From the NCBI RefSeq assembly GCF_002127325.2, contig NC_035435.2:128813893-128877892 (forward strand): a stretch of 64,000 bases of DNA, given 5' to 3'. Shown one piece after another: positions 35,259 to 45,820 of this stretch. The notes below the pieces were generated by a model. That model did not search any database, was not told the DNA's origin, and was given only the letters and a program-made list of their open reading frames with translations. The position numbers and the translations under genes are program-made. Positions within the stretch are counted from its first letter, which is position 1; each line of letters begins with the position of its first letter. This DNA comes from Helianthus annuus. Lineage: Eukaryota; Streptophyta; Magnoliopsida; Asterales; Asteraceae.

Positions 35259-36290
35259 AGCTACCCTACAGTCAATAAAATTATTTTTTCCGTTCCTAGA
35301 CAACCGCAAGAAACACGCGGGGTGTATTTTTCTGTTTACACCCTTAACTTTTCTAATATACATGTTTAGTCCTTCTACTTTAAATTTCCTAATATACATG
35401 TTTACTCCATCTGCTTTCATAAAGTTTTTTTTTTCTTATTTAGTTAACTTAGCTTATATACATGTTTAGTCCCTCTACTTTTATTACTTTTACTAGTTCT
35501 GTTTAAGTTATAAGAACTTACAATCAGCAAGGCAGAGGTGATTATGATTTGTCTCCATGGCTAGATCAAATAGGTGTTTTAACACAAACGCAAGTCGTTC
35601 ACAAGCGGTGTCAAGCAGTGGTGCAAGCCATGACCTGGCGACCGAACGCGCAATCTCAGCAGCCGCCTCAGTAATTCCTCGTCCACCACCTCTGCCGGCT
35701 GTTACTCTAGATTACCTGTGCAAAAACATCCAAACTAGATTACCTGTTACTCTATCCAAAACGTAAAAAACGACTCGTTTTTTCAACCGTATTTTGCTTT
35801 TACCTTTTCTCTTGACACTGGTGGACATTCAACGGAATATGTAGCACATCTAAATTCATGCATAACTCTTTCAAAAGCAGCACCACCATACAGGCGAAGT
35901 CTACTGTTAGGTGGCTTTATATTGGTCGTAAGACCGGGCCAGCTACCAATTCTGCTTTCTGATTTCTCTTCTTCTGTCGTTCTCCCCCATTGCATCAGTT
36001 CTTGATTTAATGGTGTCTGCAACCGTTGATGCTAATATGATAGGACTGCCATATTCTTCATCAGAATCCTCCTCCTGTTGGTAGAGTTAACTACTTAACT
36101 GATTCCTACCATGGTTTCAAATAGCAAGTTTGTGAATAAGCTTTTTGTCCCCAATTTTAAAGCCTGAGTTCAGTTAAATATCATAAGCATGAACACGTTC
36201 ATGATTCATAACCGTCAACCACTTGTATAAAATATCAGTTCAAACTCTATCATCACTAACATAATATCCAATTTATAGTTTTATACCAAT

Positions 36291-36712
36291 TGGGGGTGTA
36301 AACAAGCCGAGCCGCTCGTGTGCTACTTGAGATCGGCTCAATTCACTTGTTTAAAACTAGAATTGAGCCGTGCTTAAATGAGCTCGAGCTTTTATTGTAG
36401 CTCATTTAATAAACGAGCCCGAGCCCAAGCTTCACATATCAACAGCTCGAGCCCAAGCTTCACATATCAAGCTCGAACTCGCTTGCGAGCCAAAATGAGC
36501 TTTTATTATATAATTTTATTTAATATATTTATATACAAAATATGATTATAAATAAAATTATGATTAAAAATTAAATAATATATATGTAAATAATTATAGA
36601 AATATATAATTAATAAACGAGCCAAGCTCGAACTTTAAAAATAAGGTTCTAAACGAGCCTAGGTCTTAGCTTGAGCCCTTTTAAGTTATAACGAGCCAAG
36701 CTTGACCTCCCG
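36291..36712. repeat. gagcc/ctcg-rich dispersed repeat, truncated against DRP5A exon
   Basis: Starts gggggtgtaaacaagccgagccgctcg and ends acgagccaagcttgacc, with many gagctcgagc and aagctcgaac modules between. It looks like a TIR element whose right end is fused directly to DRP5A codons (REV), so part of the exon was lost at the junction. A smaller relative lies at 27607-27740. Confidence 0.6.
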
Positions 36713-36755
36713 AACGTTGAATCGGAATCCTAGAAACGCTTCAAGTACTGAGCTC

Positions 36756-36870
36756 CAGTGGTGGATCCAGGATTTTATTTTAATGGGTTTCTAAATTCTA
36801 CAAGGTTCTCACTAATTTTTCCATTTTTTCCAAACGCACTACCCACAAATGTGGGCTAGATCCGCCCCTA
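36756..36870. mobile_element. 115-bp hAT-like MITE inserted next to the DRP5A P-loop codons
   Basis: Ends CAGTGGTGGATCCAG and CTAGATCCGCCCCTA. The flanks ctgagctc (36748-36755) and gtgagctc (36871-36878) agree at 7 of 8 positions. The duplicated octamer falls in the codons after the P-loop lysine/serine, so the insertion split the GTPase domain. Confidence 0.85.
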
Positions 36871-37835
36871 GTGAGCTCTTGCCATCAGATTGGCCTCCAA
36901 TTGCCACAATTTCAGGAATAGGAAGCTTTTCTCCAAATGCAACCGCTGCCGCTTGAAGGCGATTATAGGCCTCGAATTAAGCCTTAAAGGAAGAATAAGT
37001 GTTGTCGTCATTTACGGTTGAAGTCGTCATTGCATCGATACTTTGATAGAGCGGGAGGAAGAAGGGTTGTTTGAATTGTTCGAATTTGGGAGATGATATA
37101 TAGCCGTTGAAGAATAGAGGTAGGTAATTGGGCCTTAATAATTCGAATCTTATTGGGCTTATGAGTGTAAAAGCCCATTTTTATATATGTTTTCATTAAT
37201 CATAATCTCGTTTTGGGAATGATTCAACAAAAACAAATTTTCTTTAAATGTATGTTAACACAACCATATTTCAATCTTTCTTTCTTACATCTGAGGTTAT
37301 TCGGACCGATCAGACTTGCTGTTGAAACAGGTTACGCAATCCAAATCAAACATGAAACTTATAGGCTTTAGTTGAAAAGGTTCTGGTAAATTACTGGTCG
37401 AATCCGTGAATATGCATAGCTAAACCGTTAAATTTGGTTGTGACAAGGTAGTGAGTTGACCCATCAATCCATTTATTTTATAGTGTTTTTTAAATATGTT
37501 TTATGCAAGAATTTAAACTAATTGATTAAAAAGATTTGAGTAATACACATTTTTATAGATTACATCTAATTGCTATTACACATTTGTATTTTTTTGTTCT
37601 GTAATTTAGTAAATTCAGATTATTAACATTAGTAAATTTAGATTATTAATATGCAAAAAAAAAAAAAAAAAAAAAAAGAACCTAAGTAAAACCAGTTGTG
37701 TTCGTGTCAACCCGCAAATAAGCATTCAAGGTTTCATGAGTAACATTATTTCCAGGTTTGTGTTGGATTTGCCCCACCTACATACACTACCTATTTAACA
37801 ACCCTGTAATTATAGTAGCGATTATCAAAAAAATA

Positions 37836-38015
37836 GAGTAAAGTGCAATTTGCCACCCTGTGGTGGTCCAGATTGCATAATGACACCTTACCTTCCACTT
37901 TGACACCCTGTAGTGGGCGTTTCATCACACTACAGGGTGTCATTACGCAAAAAGTGGAAAGTAAGGTATCATTATGCAATGACCAAACAACATGGTGGCA
38001 AATTGAACTTTACTC
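37836..38015. mobile_element. 180-bp foldback MITE between the two genes
   Basis: The left arm GAGTAAAGTGCAATTTGCCACC and right arm GGTGGCAAATTGAACTTTACTC are inverted, and the pairing continues inward through cattatgcaat and accttac modules to a central cactacaggg/ccctgtagtg. The whole element is close to one hairpin. Confidence 0.85.
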
Positions 38016-38505
38016 ATTATTACCAACCCTAAAGCTTTTTTGTTCTTCACCAAAAAAAAAAAACAAATTTCTCCCAAATCTATAGAGATTTTAACCGATC
38101 CAAGAGCTATATAAATAAAATGTCTGCATATTTCCAGGACCCCTTGAATTTAAAACTTTAAGACTACTAAGTAAGGACATCCAAACATCCATCTATAGTG
38201 TCTGCAAAATATAACATCAGACCAAAACACCAACCAACAGTTCACATATGGTCGGTTAATGCCATTCATGATGACTAAACCTGGAGTAACTCATCATTAT
38301 ATGATCTCAAATGCAAACTTCCTTCTTGGTTAGTTTGGCTCTCCAATGTAAACAACATGTTAAACATGAATGATCAAGTGTTTCGAATAATTTAAAGACA
38401 TTTTCATTTTGATTAAAAAATACTGTTTTGTATACTTTTTGTACGGAACCTTGGCTTAAATTAATAGCAATGTTAGAGCCCTGTAGCCATCATATCTCCA
38501 TCAAG

Positions 38506-41500
38506 TCATAGAAATCGGATGAGCTCAACTGCAAACTTTCCTTTCTTGGTTTCGTTCACTTCTCCTATCTGGTCAAAATGCAAAACACCAAGATATTACT
38601 GAAAAAACTGAATTAAGACGCATCATACGATATTTAGAGGTAACAAAATGGTTGGGTTGGGTAATAGGTAAAAACGGGTCATTTTTAAAACTCATCAGTC
38701 AGTTGACCCAAAACGATGTCCAAAAACTTTGAATGAGTGTGTCAGATTTAACTAAAAAATCACAGTAGTTTAATAAAAATTTGATAAAAAGATTTGGGAG
38801 GTTTACCCATAACCCTTTAATATAATGTTTACAGTTTGAACCATTAAAGATAAAGAGTTAAGTTAACATACAAAGTGCCTTATCGTACAAAACGTACGAA
38901 AGGCAAAAAAAAAAAAAAAAAAAAAAAAACACGGTGACATTTTCGTAATTATTTGCCTGTAGGGTAATGATCAAACATACTCTACAAATAATCTTGTAGG
39001 GTAATTTTGATCTTGTAGGGTAATTTTGTAAAATGTGCTTGTAGGGTAATTATCAAAATGACTCTACTAGTTTATCAAAGAACATACAATTCAAAATTAC
39101 CCTACAAGATCAAAATTAACTAACAAGATCATTTGTAGAGTAACTATGATACTCTTCAAAATTACCCTACAAAGATCAAAATTACCCTACAAGATCATTT
39201 GTAGAGTAATTTTGATAATTACGAAAATGCCACCACGTTTTTTCAGCAAAACCTTCAGTTCGTACGTTTTGTACGTTAAAGGTATTTGTATTTGATCTTT
39301 AGTCTAAAGATAAAACATACTCGAATCAACCCACCCATTAATAAGTATAGTGTAAACAGGTCAAAACTCAAAACTGTCACATAGAATGTTTGATCATCTA
39401 ACCTTCAATCTTCCTTTCCCACTCACAGAGATCATGTCTCCGCTTTTTATAGTCGTATTGTTTTTTGTCACCGTCACCCAATTAACACGCACATCTCCAT
39501 CACTGAAACAAAGGGCTCCACTATGACCAAAAAGAGATGCACCGTCGTTTCAAATAACATCAAGAAAGTTGTCAAAAAAGTACCTTATCAACCCAACTAG
39601 CTTTGATCGTGATATCTTGAATCCTGCACTTGCTATGGCATCAATCCTCATAGATGCTTCTACGGTTTTGAACGTTCTAGTCCTATAAAGAGCAATTTCT
39701 ATGTCAAAATTCTTCCCATTAAGAAAGTAGACTTTATTATGTAAAAAAATAATAACATGACAGTTGTCAGTGACCTTGGTGGTTCATATTCAAGGGCAAT
39801 CAATGGCATTTTTTTACACGTGACGGGTACGTTCCCCACCTGCCATAGACAAGTTATACAAGATTGACTATGTGAATTACTAACGTCAATTCTATTTGTT
39901 TCTTAATCTTTTGACTAATATGTTGTAACAATGGAAAATTTATGATTTTCACATGACACCGAGCTATTGCCTGTTGCCTTTTTTAACAGAAAACCAAATG
40001 TGTATAGATAATTAGATATAGCCCCTCAAGATTATCTTATTTTCTCAATATTATTAGAGATTGTTTTAGTGCTTCAAACACTTACTTAAACGTTCCTGCT
40101 TTAATGTTGCAATTTTTATGAAATACGTGGACAATAGTGTGGTGCTTTTTTTGTATTTAAGTATTACCTTATCGAGTGACATAGTAAGGAAGTCAACTAG
40201 CTCCGGAACAACAAGAACATGGGCGCCCTTTTCACCCTGCAACCAAACAAGAAAACCGAAATTGTGTTCAAATAATTCTACGCCTTTTTATTTGTGTTTT
40301 CCCATCTTCACTTTTTCTTTTTTGCGTTTAATAAAATATTACAAGCACTCGTTCTATTTATTACCATGTTAAAAAAAAAAATATGATCGTGACAAACCAG
40401 ACACTATTAGCAGACATTAACAATCATCTAAAAGCATTTGAATAATCATCCAAAACCGAGACGACTAATACCTGTAAAAGAATATCCCCCAATTTATTTC
40501 TTACGATCCCAGTGCCGAGAATAGCACCAAGAAAGTCACCGTGTGAACAAGGTTGAAACCCAAAGTTCCCGGAAATACTGCAATGATTTCAAATATATAA
40601 CCAATTAACAAAATCTTTAAACCAAATAGGAGTCATATTAATGTAAAAAAGAAAAGTCAAATTAAACCATGCACCACCTTAATGCAGCCACGATGTCAGG
40701 ATCAGCTGTCAATACTTCCGGATGTCCAACTGAGAGCCGACATCGTTCAGCCTCAGGGTAACCACCTTGAACCGATGTGTTAACATCTGCTAACTTTTCT
40801 ATAATCATCATGGACTCTTTTAAGACGGGTGGTGTGAGAAAATCTGTATGGAGAACTTCACGCCGTATCGACGCTCGTTTCGCCTATTAATAACAAAATA
40901 ATATCTATAAGAATCTAGAAATAGCACTTCCTCATGGGCGTAGGATAATAGGGGCGGGAGGGGGCGGCCGACCCCCCGAACTTTTCGTTCAGTAGTGTGG
41001 AGTATGTAGTTTTCGTATAGAAATTTTTTGGTATATATGTTTTTGAACCCCTGGTTTTATAGAAATATTTTGGTATATACGTTTTCGACCCCCCGATCGG
41101 AAATCTCAAGCTTCGCCATTGTCCCCCATCAATTGAAATATGTAACACTCTCCATTTGAAAATGTTCTGTATACTTCTTTAGAAAAGTTATATAAAAGCA
41201 AAATTACCCGTTTACCCCTTGTCATGATTTTTGCATAGTTACCATTTCAATAATATGCTTCACTTCTTCATTGGAGCCTCTTTCACCAACTCCCTTGAGT
41301 AAAACCTCAGTTTCACCCTTTGCAGCTTGTGCCAAGTGACATATACCAACACCTGTAGTGTAATCCCTCAGTTCAGAAGCAAAATAATTCAAGATTTAGG
41401 GCTTTGACTTTCTGATGTCAAACATAACCTTTCAAATATTGCAAATTATGTCGACTTTGTTACAAAAACTAACAATTATGTTCACATATTAAATTCCTTT

Positions 41501-41878
41501 TATACACTATTCTAGTATCTGGAACTGTTTTCAGGACACTATGAAAATTCCCATATAATTTTGAAGTTTAGTGGTGAAATGTTTGACTTCCAAAGTCAAA
41601 GGGTAATCAGTTAATAACTTTCAGTGCAAAATAGCTGAAATTCAGATGTACCCATGATTAATCAATGTAAAATAAACAAAAAAGGTTATAAATTTCCTCA
41701 AATTATGACAGCAATCACTGTAATTTTGATAAGGAATGATGATGAAACCTGAAGAAGTCAAAGGGGCATGAAATAAAGAGGGGTGAAACTTATTGTTGAA
41801 GAAGGTGAAGAAGCTAGGGTTGGGTATTGCTCTTTTGAGAAACGGTTGTGCCGCAGCGGCGAAGCTCATTGATGCCAT
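38506..41878 (-). CDS. S4-domain RNA-binding protein, chloroplast (PSII-S4/YlmH type)
   Basis: Nine exons with GT-AG borders and matching phases: 41878-41749, 41325-41243, 40883-40678, 40577-40472, 40236-40168, 39839-39775, 39682-39584, 39502-39403, 38568-38506. That is 921 nt, 306 residues and TGA. Residues 1-43 are Ser/Phe/Ala-rich with few acidic residues, a likely plastid transit peptide. The middle matches the YlmH family (RREVLHTDFLTPPV, QGGYPEAERCRLSVG, GNFGFQPCSHGDFLGAILGT, ALEYEPPR). Residues ~223-306 form the S4 RNA-binding fold (VEASMRIDAIASAGFKISRS, GDVRVNW, SGDMISVSGKGRL). The cyanobacterial and plant relatives are called photosystem II S4 proteins (Arabidopsis At1g53120). No lesion seen. 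Introns 2 and 8 hold MITEs, and a truncated gypsy LTR lies about 200 bp upstream. Confidence 0.92.
38871..39288. mobile_element. Stowaway/mariner-like MITE in intron 8 of the S4 gene
   Basis: About 30-bp ends (CAAAGTGCCTTATCGTACAA and inverse of TTTGTACGTTAAAGGTATTTG) are flanked by TA on both sides. The interior has at least eight copies of gtagggtaat(tttgatc) modules in both orientations and a 25-A run at 38905-38929. It lies wholly in the last intron and leaves both splice sites intact. Confidence 0.8.
40933..41121. mobile_element. hAT-like insertion in intron 2 of the S4 gene
   Basis: Left end CATGGGCGTAGGAT and right end AAGCTTCGCCATTG are weakly inverted (CA..GGCG type). The block has an internal repeat (ttttggtatatacgttttcgaccccc twice). 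No clean 8-bp duplication. The ORF across it is repeat-derived. Confidence 0.5.
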
Positions 41879-42084
41879 GGCTGACCGTTATTATCTTCAA
41901 TTCTTGTTTCTTGTCGTGTTAAAACCCTCAATCCAGTTGGAAGTTTGGTTCTTCTGTCTTTGATTTATCGAAACCAAATGATAAAACTGAATCAAGTGAT
42001 ACGATTTTGTTGCTTTACGGCCCAAAGGGCTTGTGTGATTCGTGGGTGTTGTGCGATTCAAGTGGGTGTGTGGGTTGTTGTGCG
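41879..42084 (-). promoter_or_regulatory. 5'UTR/promoter region left to the S4 gene
   Basis: About 200 bp between the S4 start codon and the truncated gypsy LTR. It is unlike the LTR, so it is probably native 5' flank. I see no clear TATA box. Any promoter element further upstream has been displaced by, or now lies within, the retrotransposon fragment. Confidence 0.4.
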
Positions 42085-42223
42085 ATTGGATCATGTAACA
42101 CATATACATTCATATAACATGTCCCACATTCATTCAATAAGAGCAAATATCACATAACATTCATATCGTTCACATACGTTACATCAAAGCACAAAAATAG
42201 GTTCGGAAATACGAGTTGTCACA
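42085..42223 (-). mobile_element. Truncated gypsy LTR (first ~140 bp of U3)
   Basis: The right edge is the tgtcaca motif at 42217-42223, followed by ttatccccaact exactly as at 57363. Inward similarity to the LTR edge at 57240-57362 is moderate. The LTR is cut off near 42085 next to the S4 promoter. The left breakpoint is approximate. Confidence 0.7.
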
Positions 42224-42299
42224 TTATCCCCAACTAAAAAGAAATTTCGTCCCGAAATTTGGTATACACTCACTGAGGAAGCTAGGTAATTTCAATCGT

Positions 42300-43153
42300 T
42301 CACTGGTTTTCCTGGGGTGTCACATCCTCCCCCCGTTGATCTGGAATTTCGTCCCGAAATTCCGAAGTAGTAGCTTCAGCCTCAGCAGTGGTTGCATTGG
42401 TTCTGAATAACTGGGGGTACTTTTCTGTCATCCTGTCTTCGCGTTCCCAGGTGTACTCTGGGCCACGTTTGGAGTTCCAACGTACTCGAACAAGAGGGAT
42501 TCTCTTGTTTTTGAGGACCTTCACATCCCGGTCCGTGATTTCTACAGGTTCCTCGACGAACTGCAACCGCTCGTCGATAGTGAGCTCTTTGAAAGGAATA
42601 ATAAGGGTCTCATCTGACAGGCACTTCTTTAGATTTGACACGTGAAAGACATTGTGAACTGCCCCGAGTTCAGCTGGTAGGTTCAATCTGTAGGCTACCT
42701 TGCCGATTTTCTCAATGATCTCGAACGGTCCGACATATCGTGGATTCAGTTTGCCCCGTTTGTCAAAATGTACCACACCCTTCCAGGGTGAAACTTTAAG
42801 TAAAACCCGGTCCCGACCTGAAATTCCAAAGGCTTTCTACGCTTGTCCGCGTAGGCTTTCTGACGGTCGCGTGCTGCCGCCATGCGTTGTCGTATCTGTG
42901 CGATCTTTTCTGTGGCGTCCACTACAATCTCTGGACCCGTAATCTGACTATCCCCCACCTCTGCCCAACAGAGAGGTGACCGGCATTTACGCCCGTACAA
43001 TGCCTCGAATGGAGCGGCTTGAATGCTGGTGTGATAACTATTATTATATGAGAACTCCACCAAAGGGAGATGCTTTTCCCAGCCGTTGCCGAAATCTATA
43101 ACGCATGCCCGAAGCATGTCTTCAAGAGTTTGGATCGTTCGCTCAGACTGCAA
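42300..43153 (-). pseudogene. Gypsy integrase C-terminus and chromodomain, truncated and frameshifted
   Basis: Two overlapping frames (43153-42746 and 42776-42300) encode the end of a Ty3/gypsy integrase ([36 protein letters not shown]), the GPY/F module ([10 protein letters not shown]) and a chromodomain-like tail ([15 protein letters not shown]). About a one-base change after the EFQVG codons shifts the frame. It is close to the element at 55-64 kb but keeps a 17-codon stretch deleted there. It is cut off at 43151 by a Helitron end. Confidence 0.88.
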
Positions 43154-43156
43154 TAA

Positions 43157-43372
43157 CTAGATTTTTACATATGCCGCGCGTTGCGGCGGGCTACGTCACG
43201 CTTGTTGTAGTAGGAATTAGGTGGGCATCGGTTCGTTTTGTAACTTGTATCAACACTCGCTATAAGGCTAGATGATATGGTTTAAAGCCATAGAGGCTTT
43301 ATTATGCCACGTAAGCGCCACATAACATTAAAAGTTAGTTTTATTTTGTTATTGAGTTAATTACCAAAATCA
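43157..43372 (-). mobile_element. Helitron 3' terminus (minus); 5' end not found
   Basis: Minus strand: hairpin GCCGC...GCGGC (43173-43187), spacer, CTAG at 43160-43157, then T. It replaces the gypsy integrase core at 43150. How far it extends right is unclear; the large foldback at 43368-44621 may lie inside it. The interval given is only the part next to the end. Confidence 0.65.
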
Positions 43373-44621
43373 TCCCTGAGATTTGGGCACGTTTGTCATT
43401 TTCGTCCAAAATGACACTTTTATACCAATTTGCCTCAAACGTTTGTAACTTTTTGCTATTTTTATCCAAACCACTAACTTAGTTTATTTTTTCTGTTAAG
43501 TTGAGAATATTTGGATGGAACTGGCAAATATAAAACCACAGGGACGATTTTGGCAATTAACTCAAACCCTTTTTAATTTCTTTTATTTAATTATTTTTGT
43601 TACATATATAATAAAAAAGAATATACATGAAGTTTTTAGAAAAAAAAATAATAGTTTTGTCATATAATTTTTATAAATTTTCATCCAAATCACTAACTCA
43701 GTTTATTTTTTCTGTTAAGGTGAAGGATGTTTTAAATTTTATAAATGAAGACAGAAATTAATTTACAGCTTCTTTATATAAATTAGTTTTATAAAGAGAA
43801 AACGTCATTGGTGTGCAACACATAAGTACATAACAATCGATTACAACTTTTAGTATTTATCAGTTGTAGAGATAGAAAAAAATTGTAAAACGTTACATAT
43901 TTTTTAAATGTGTTGAGCACCTAGGAAATATGTTGGTAGAAATAAAATATTTAATTAATTAAGATTATGAGGGTAACTAACTAATACTTATTCTGAGTGG
44001 CTTGAGTAAAGAAACTTTTGGTTCATAGCATTATAATTACAATTTGATGGGTAATTTTAAGGTTTGGTAACGATACATTGTTTGATAGGGGGTACTGGCT
44101 TCTGTTTTTTCTTAGGAGCGAATTTAAAAGAGTTGAAGATGAATTACAAAATCGGTACATAAGATAAGATTTTTTTTATTTGACTTTTTTCAATAAGGTC
44201 ACCAGCAATAATTTTATTTTTATAAAATTAATTTCTGTCTTAGTTTATAAACATCATTCGCCTTAATAAAAAATTAGCTTAGTTAGTGGTTCAATGAAAA
44301 TTTATAAAAATTATGTGACAAAGCTAATATTTTTTTCATATAAAAATTGCATGTATATTCTTTTTTATTATATATGTAACAAAATTAATTAAATAAAAGA
44401 AACTTAAAAGAGTTTGAATAAATTGTCAAAATCGTCCCTGTGGTTTTATATTTGCCAGTTTCATCCAAATATCCTCAACTTAACAGAAACAATAAACTAA
44501 GTTAGTGGTTTGGATGAAAATGACAAAAAGTTACAAACGTTGGGGGCAATTTGGTACAAAAGTGTCATTTTGGACGAAAATGACAAACCTGCGCAAACCT
44601 CAGGAACGATTTTGACAATTA
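43368..44621. mobile_element. Large foldback element, arms about 380 bp
   Basis: The left arm (43368-43760) and right arm (44235-44621) are inverted copies. Matched landmarks: cctgagatttg / caaacctcagg, aatgacacttttataccaa / tacaaaagtgtcatt, ccactaacttagttta / aactaagttagtgg, aatataaaaccacaggga / ccctgtggttttatatt, ttataaattttcatccaa / aaaatttataaaaatta. The central ~470 bp shows no ORF. Superfamily unassigned (MULE/foldback). Confidence 0.85.
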
Positions 44622-45009
44622 CCTTTTTTTTATTTTATCAATTTAATTTATAGAGGATACTTGTTATAGGTTCAAACCAAAACCTCATACATTATTTGTT
44701 TAGTAGAAAAAAACAGCATTAACTACCACCATAAAAAAACAATATTAACTACCACCAAATTTATGTTTGGAAAAGTCATCCACCAAATTAGTATATTTAA
44801 AACATGTTTCTAATATTTAATTATATTAATGAATAACAATTAAAAAAATTTAATAAAATATGTTGCATCTTCTGGAAAGCTAAAGGGCTTTAAAACAAAT
44901 AAAAACTTAAAAATGAAATTGAAATTAATATTGATATAACTGAAATTGACTAACACAAAATTTTATCAGACCTGGAACGTTTTATTATCTAAAATTAATA
45001 GGGTCTACA
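44622..45009. other. Non-coding AT-rich stretch
   Basis: No gene or repeat family recognised between the foldback element and the outer TIR element. Confidence 0.4.
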
Positions 45010-45176
45010 TATTCACACACCCATGTGCCTATTCACACACCCTCATATACGTCTCGTATAGGTTTATACGTCGCGTATAACATTTTTCAATTTCCAAGAG
45101 AATCTCTGATTATGTCATATTTTGTCTTATATGACCCGTATATGACTCTTATAGTCCTATACAGGGCGTATAGACA

Positions 45177-45404
45177 AAAAAGACCACTTTACCCCTGAGT
45201 TAGGGCTAGACTGGGGGCAAAACATGGCTATAATGGTCTTTTGGACCACACTAGACGCCCAGTCTAGGCTTATACGGGGAGTATAGACAAAAATATACCG
45301 TTTTACCCCTGAGTTAGGGCTAGATTGGGGGCAAAACAAAACTATAATGGTCTTTTGGACCACACTAGACGCCCAGTCTAGCCCAGTGTGCGGCGTATAC
45401 TTTT
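45177..45404. repeat. 114-bp tandem duplication
   Basis: The block containing acccctgagttagggctaga through ggaccacactagacgcccag occurs twice, with 'acccctgag' at 45191 and 45305 (period 114). The duplicates are about 90% alike. Located in the outer TIR element. Confidence 0.9.
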
Positions 45405-45820
45405 ATTTTTTTTTTCTCTTTTTAATATCGATAACACTCATATTAATATCAATAACACTAATATTAATTATAAAAAAACTCATATTAATTATAACTAGGT
45501 GAAGCCCCGCCCGTGTTGCGGGGCGATGTCCGAATAATTCTCAACCAATTAAAAAAGCAGTACTATAGTTTTGCTAGAAAGGAAAATATAAAAAGAGTGT
45601 TAGGCAGCTCCTTGACATGATTTTTAGCTGGTGGCAAAGTCATATTTTTATTTTTACTTGGGGAAAAATCAAATTTTTTTACCTAGGGTAAAATCCTAGT
45701 TTTTAGCTAGGGAAAACAATATTTTTATTTTGCACTGGGGATGAAAACGTAACTTTGAATTGAGGGTGATATCGTAATTTTGAACCGAGGGGAAAATCGT
45801 AAATTTTGGCTGGGGGCAAA

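Larger units (their letters stand above)
33187..37030 (-). pseudogene. DRP5A: Dynamin-related protein 5A-type gene, heavily disrupted
   Basis: Exon remnants in order on the minus strand:
- 37030 to ~36710: MTTSTVNDDN..., then YNRLQAAAVAFGEKLPIPEI and a P-loop GGQSDGKSS, then EAFLGFRFNVREV.
- 36074-35804: GTPase-domain start EEDSDEEYGSPIILASTVAD fused out of frame to the middle-domain segment QWGRTTEEEK...YGGAAFERVMHEFRC.
- ~35700-35522: AGRGGGRGITEAAAEIARS...ACERLAFVL.
- 34096-33593: LDSVTSPYSQVCY, TVPETPSPDQP, FARIREVLIERSV.
- 33379-33187: effector-type end (ERLMVALGLGLFAVNDEKF...APGAI).
The family is the plant cytokinesis dynamin DRP5A. Lesions: TAA at codon 18, a MITE just after the P-loop, two out-of-frame deletions, and other insertions. 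The C-terminal exons remain well preserved, so the decay may be recent. ARC5/DRP5B is the less likely alternative. Confidence 0.8.

Noticed and set aside
40915..41148. 77-codon ORF with repeated SKTYIPK motif in S4 intron 2
   Set aside because: Derived from an internal DNA repeat of an hAT-like insertion inside an intron.
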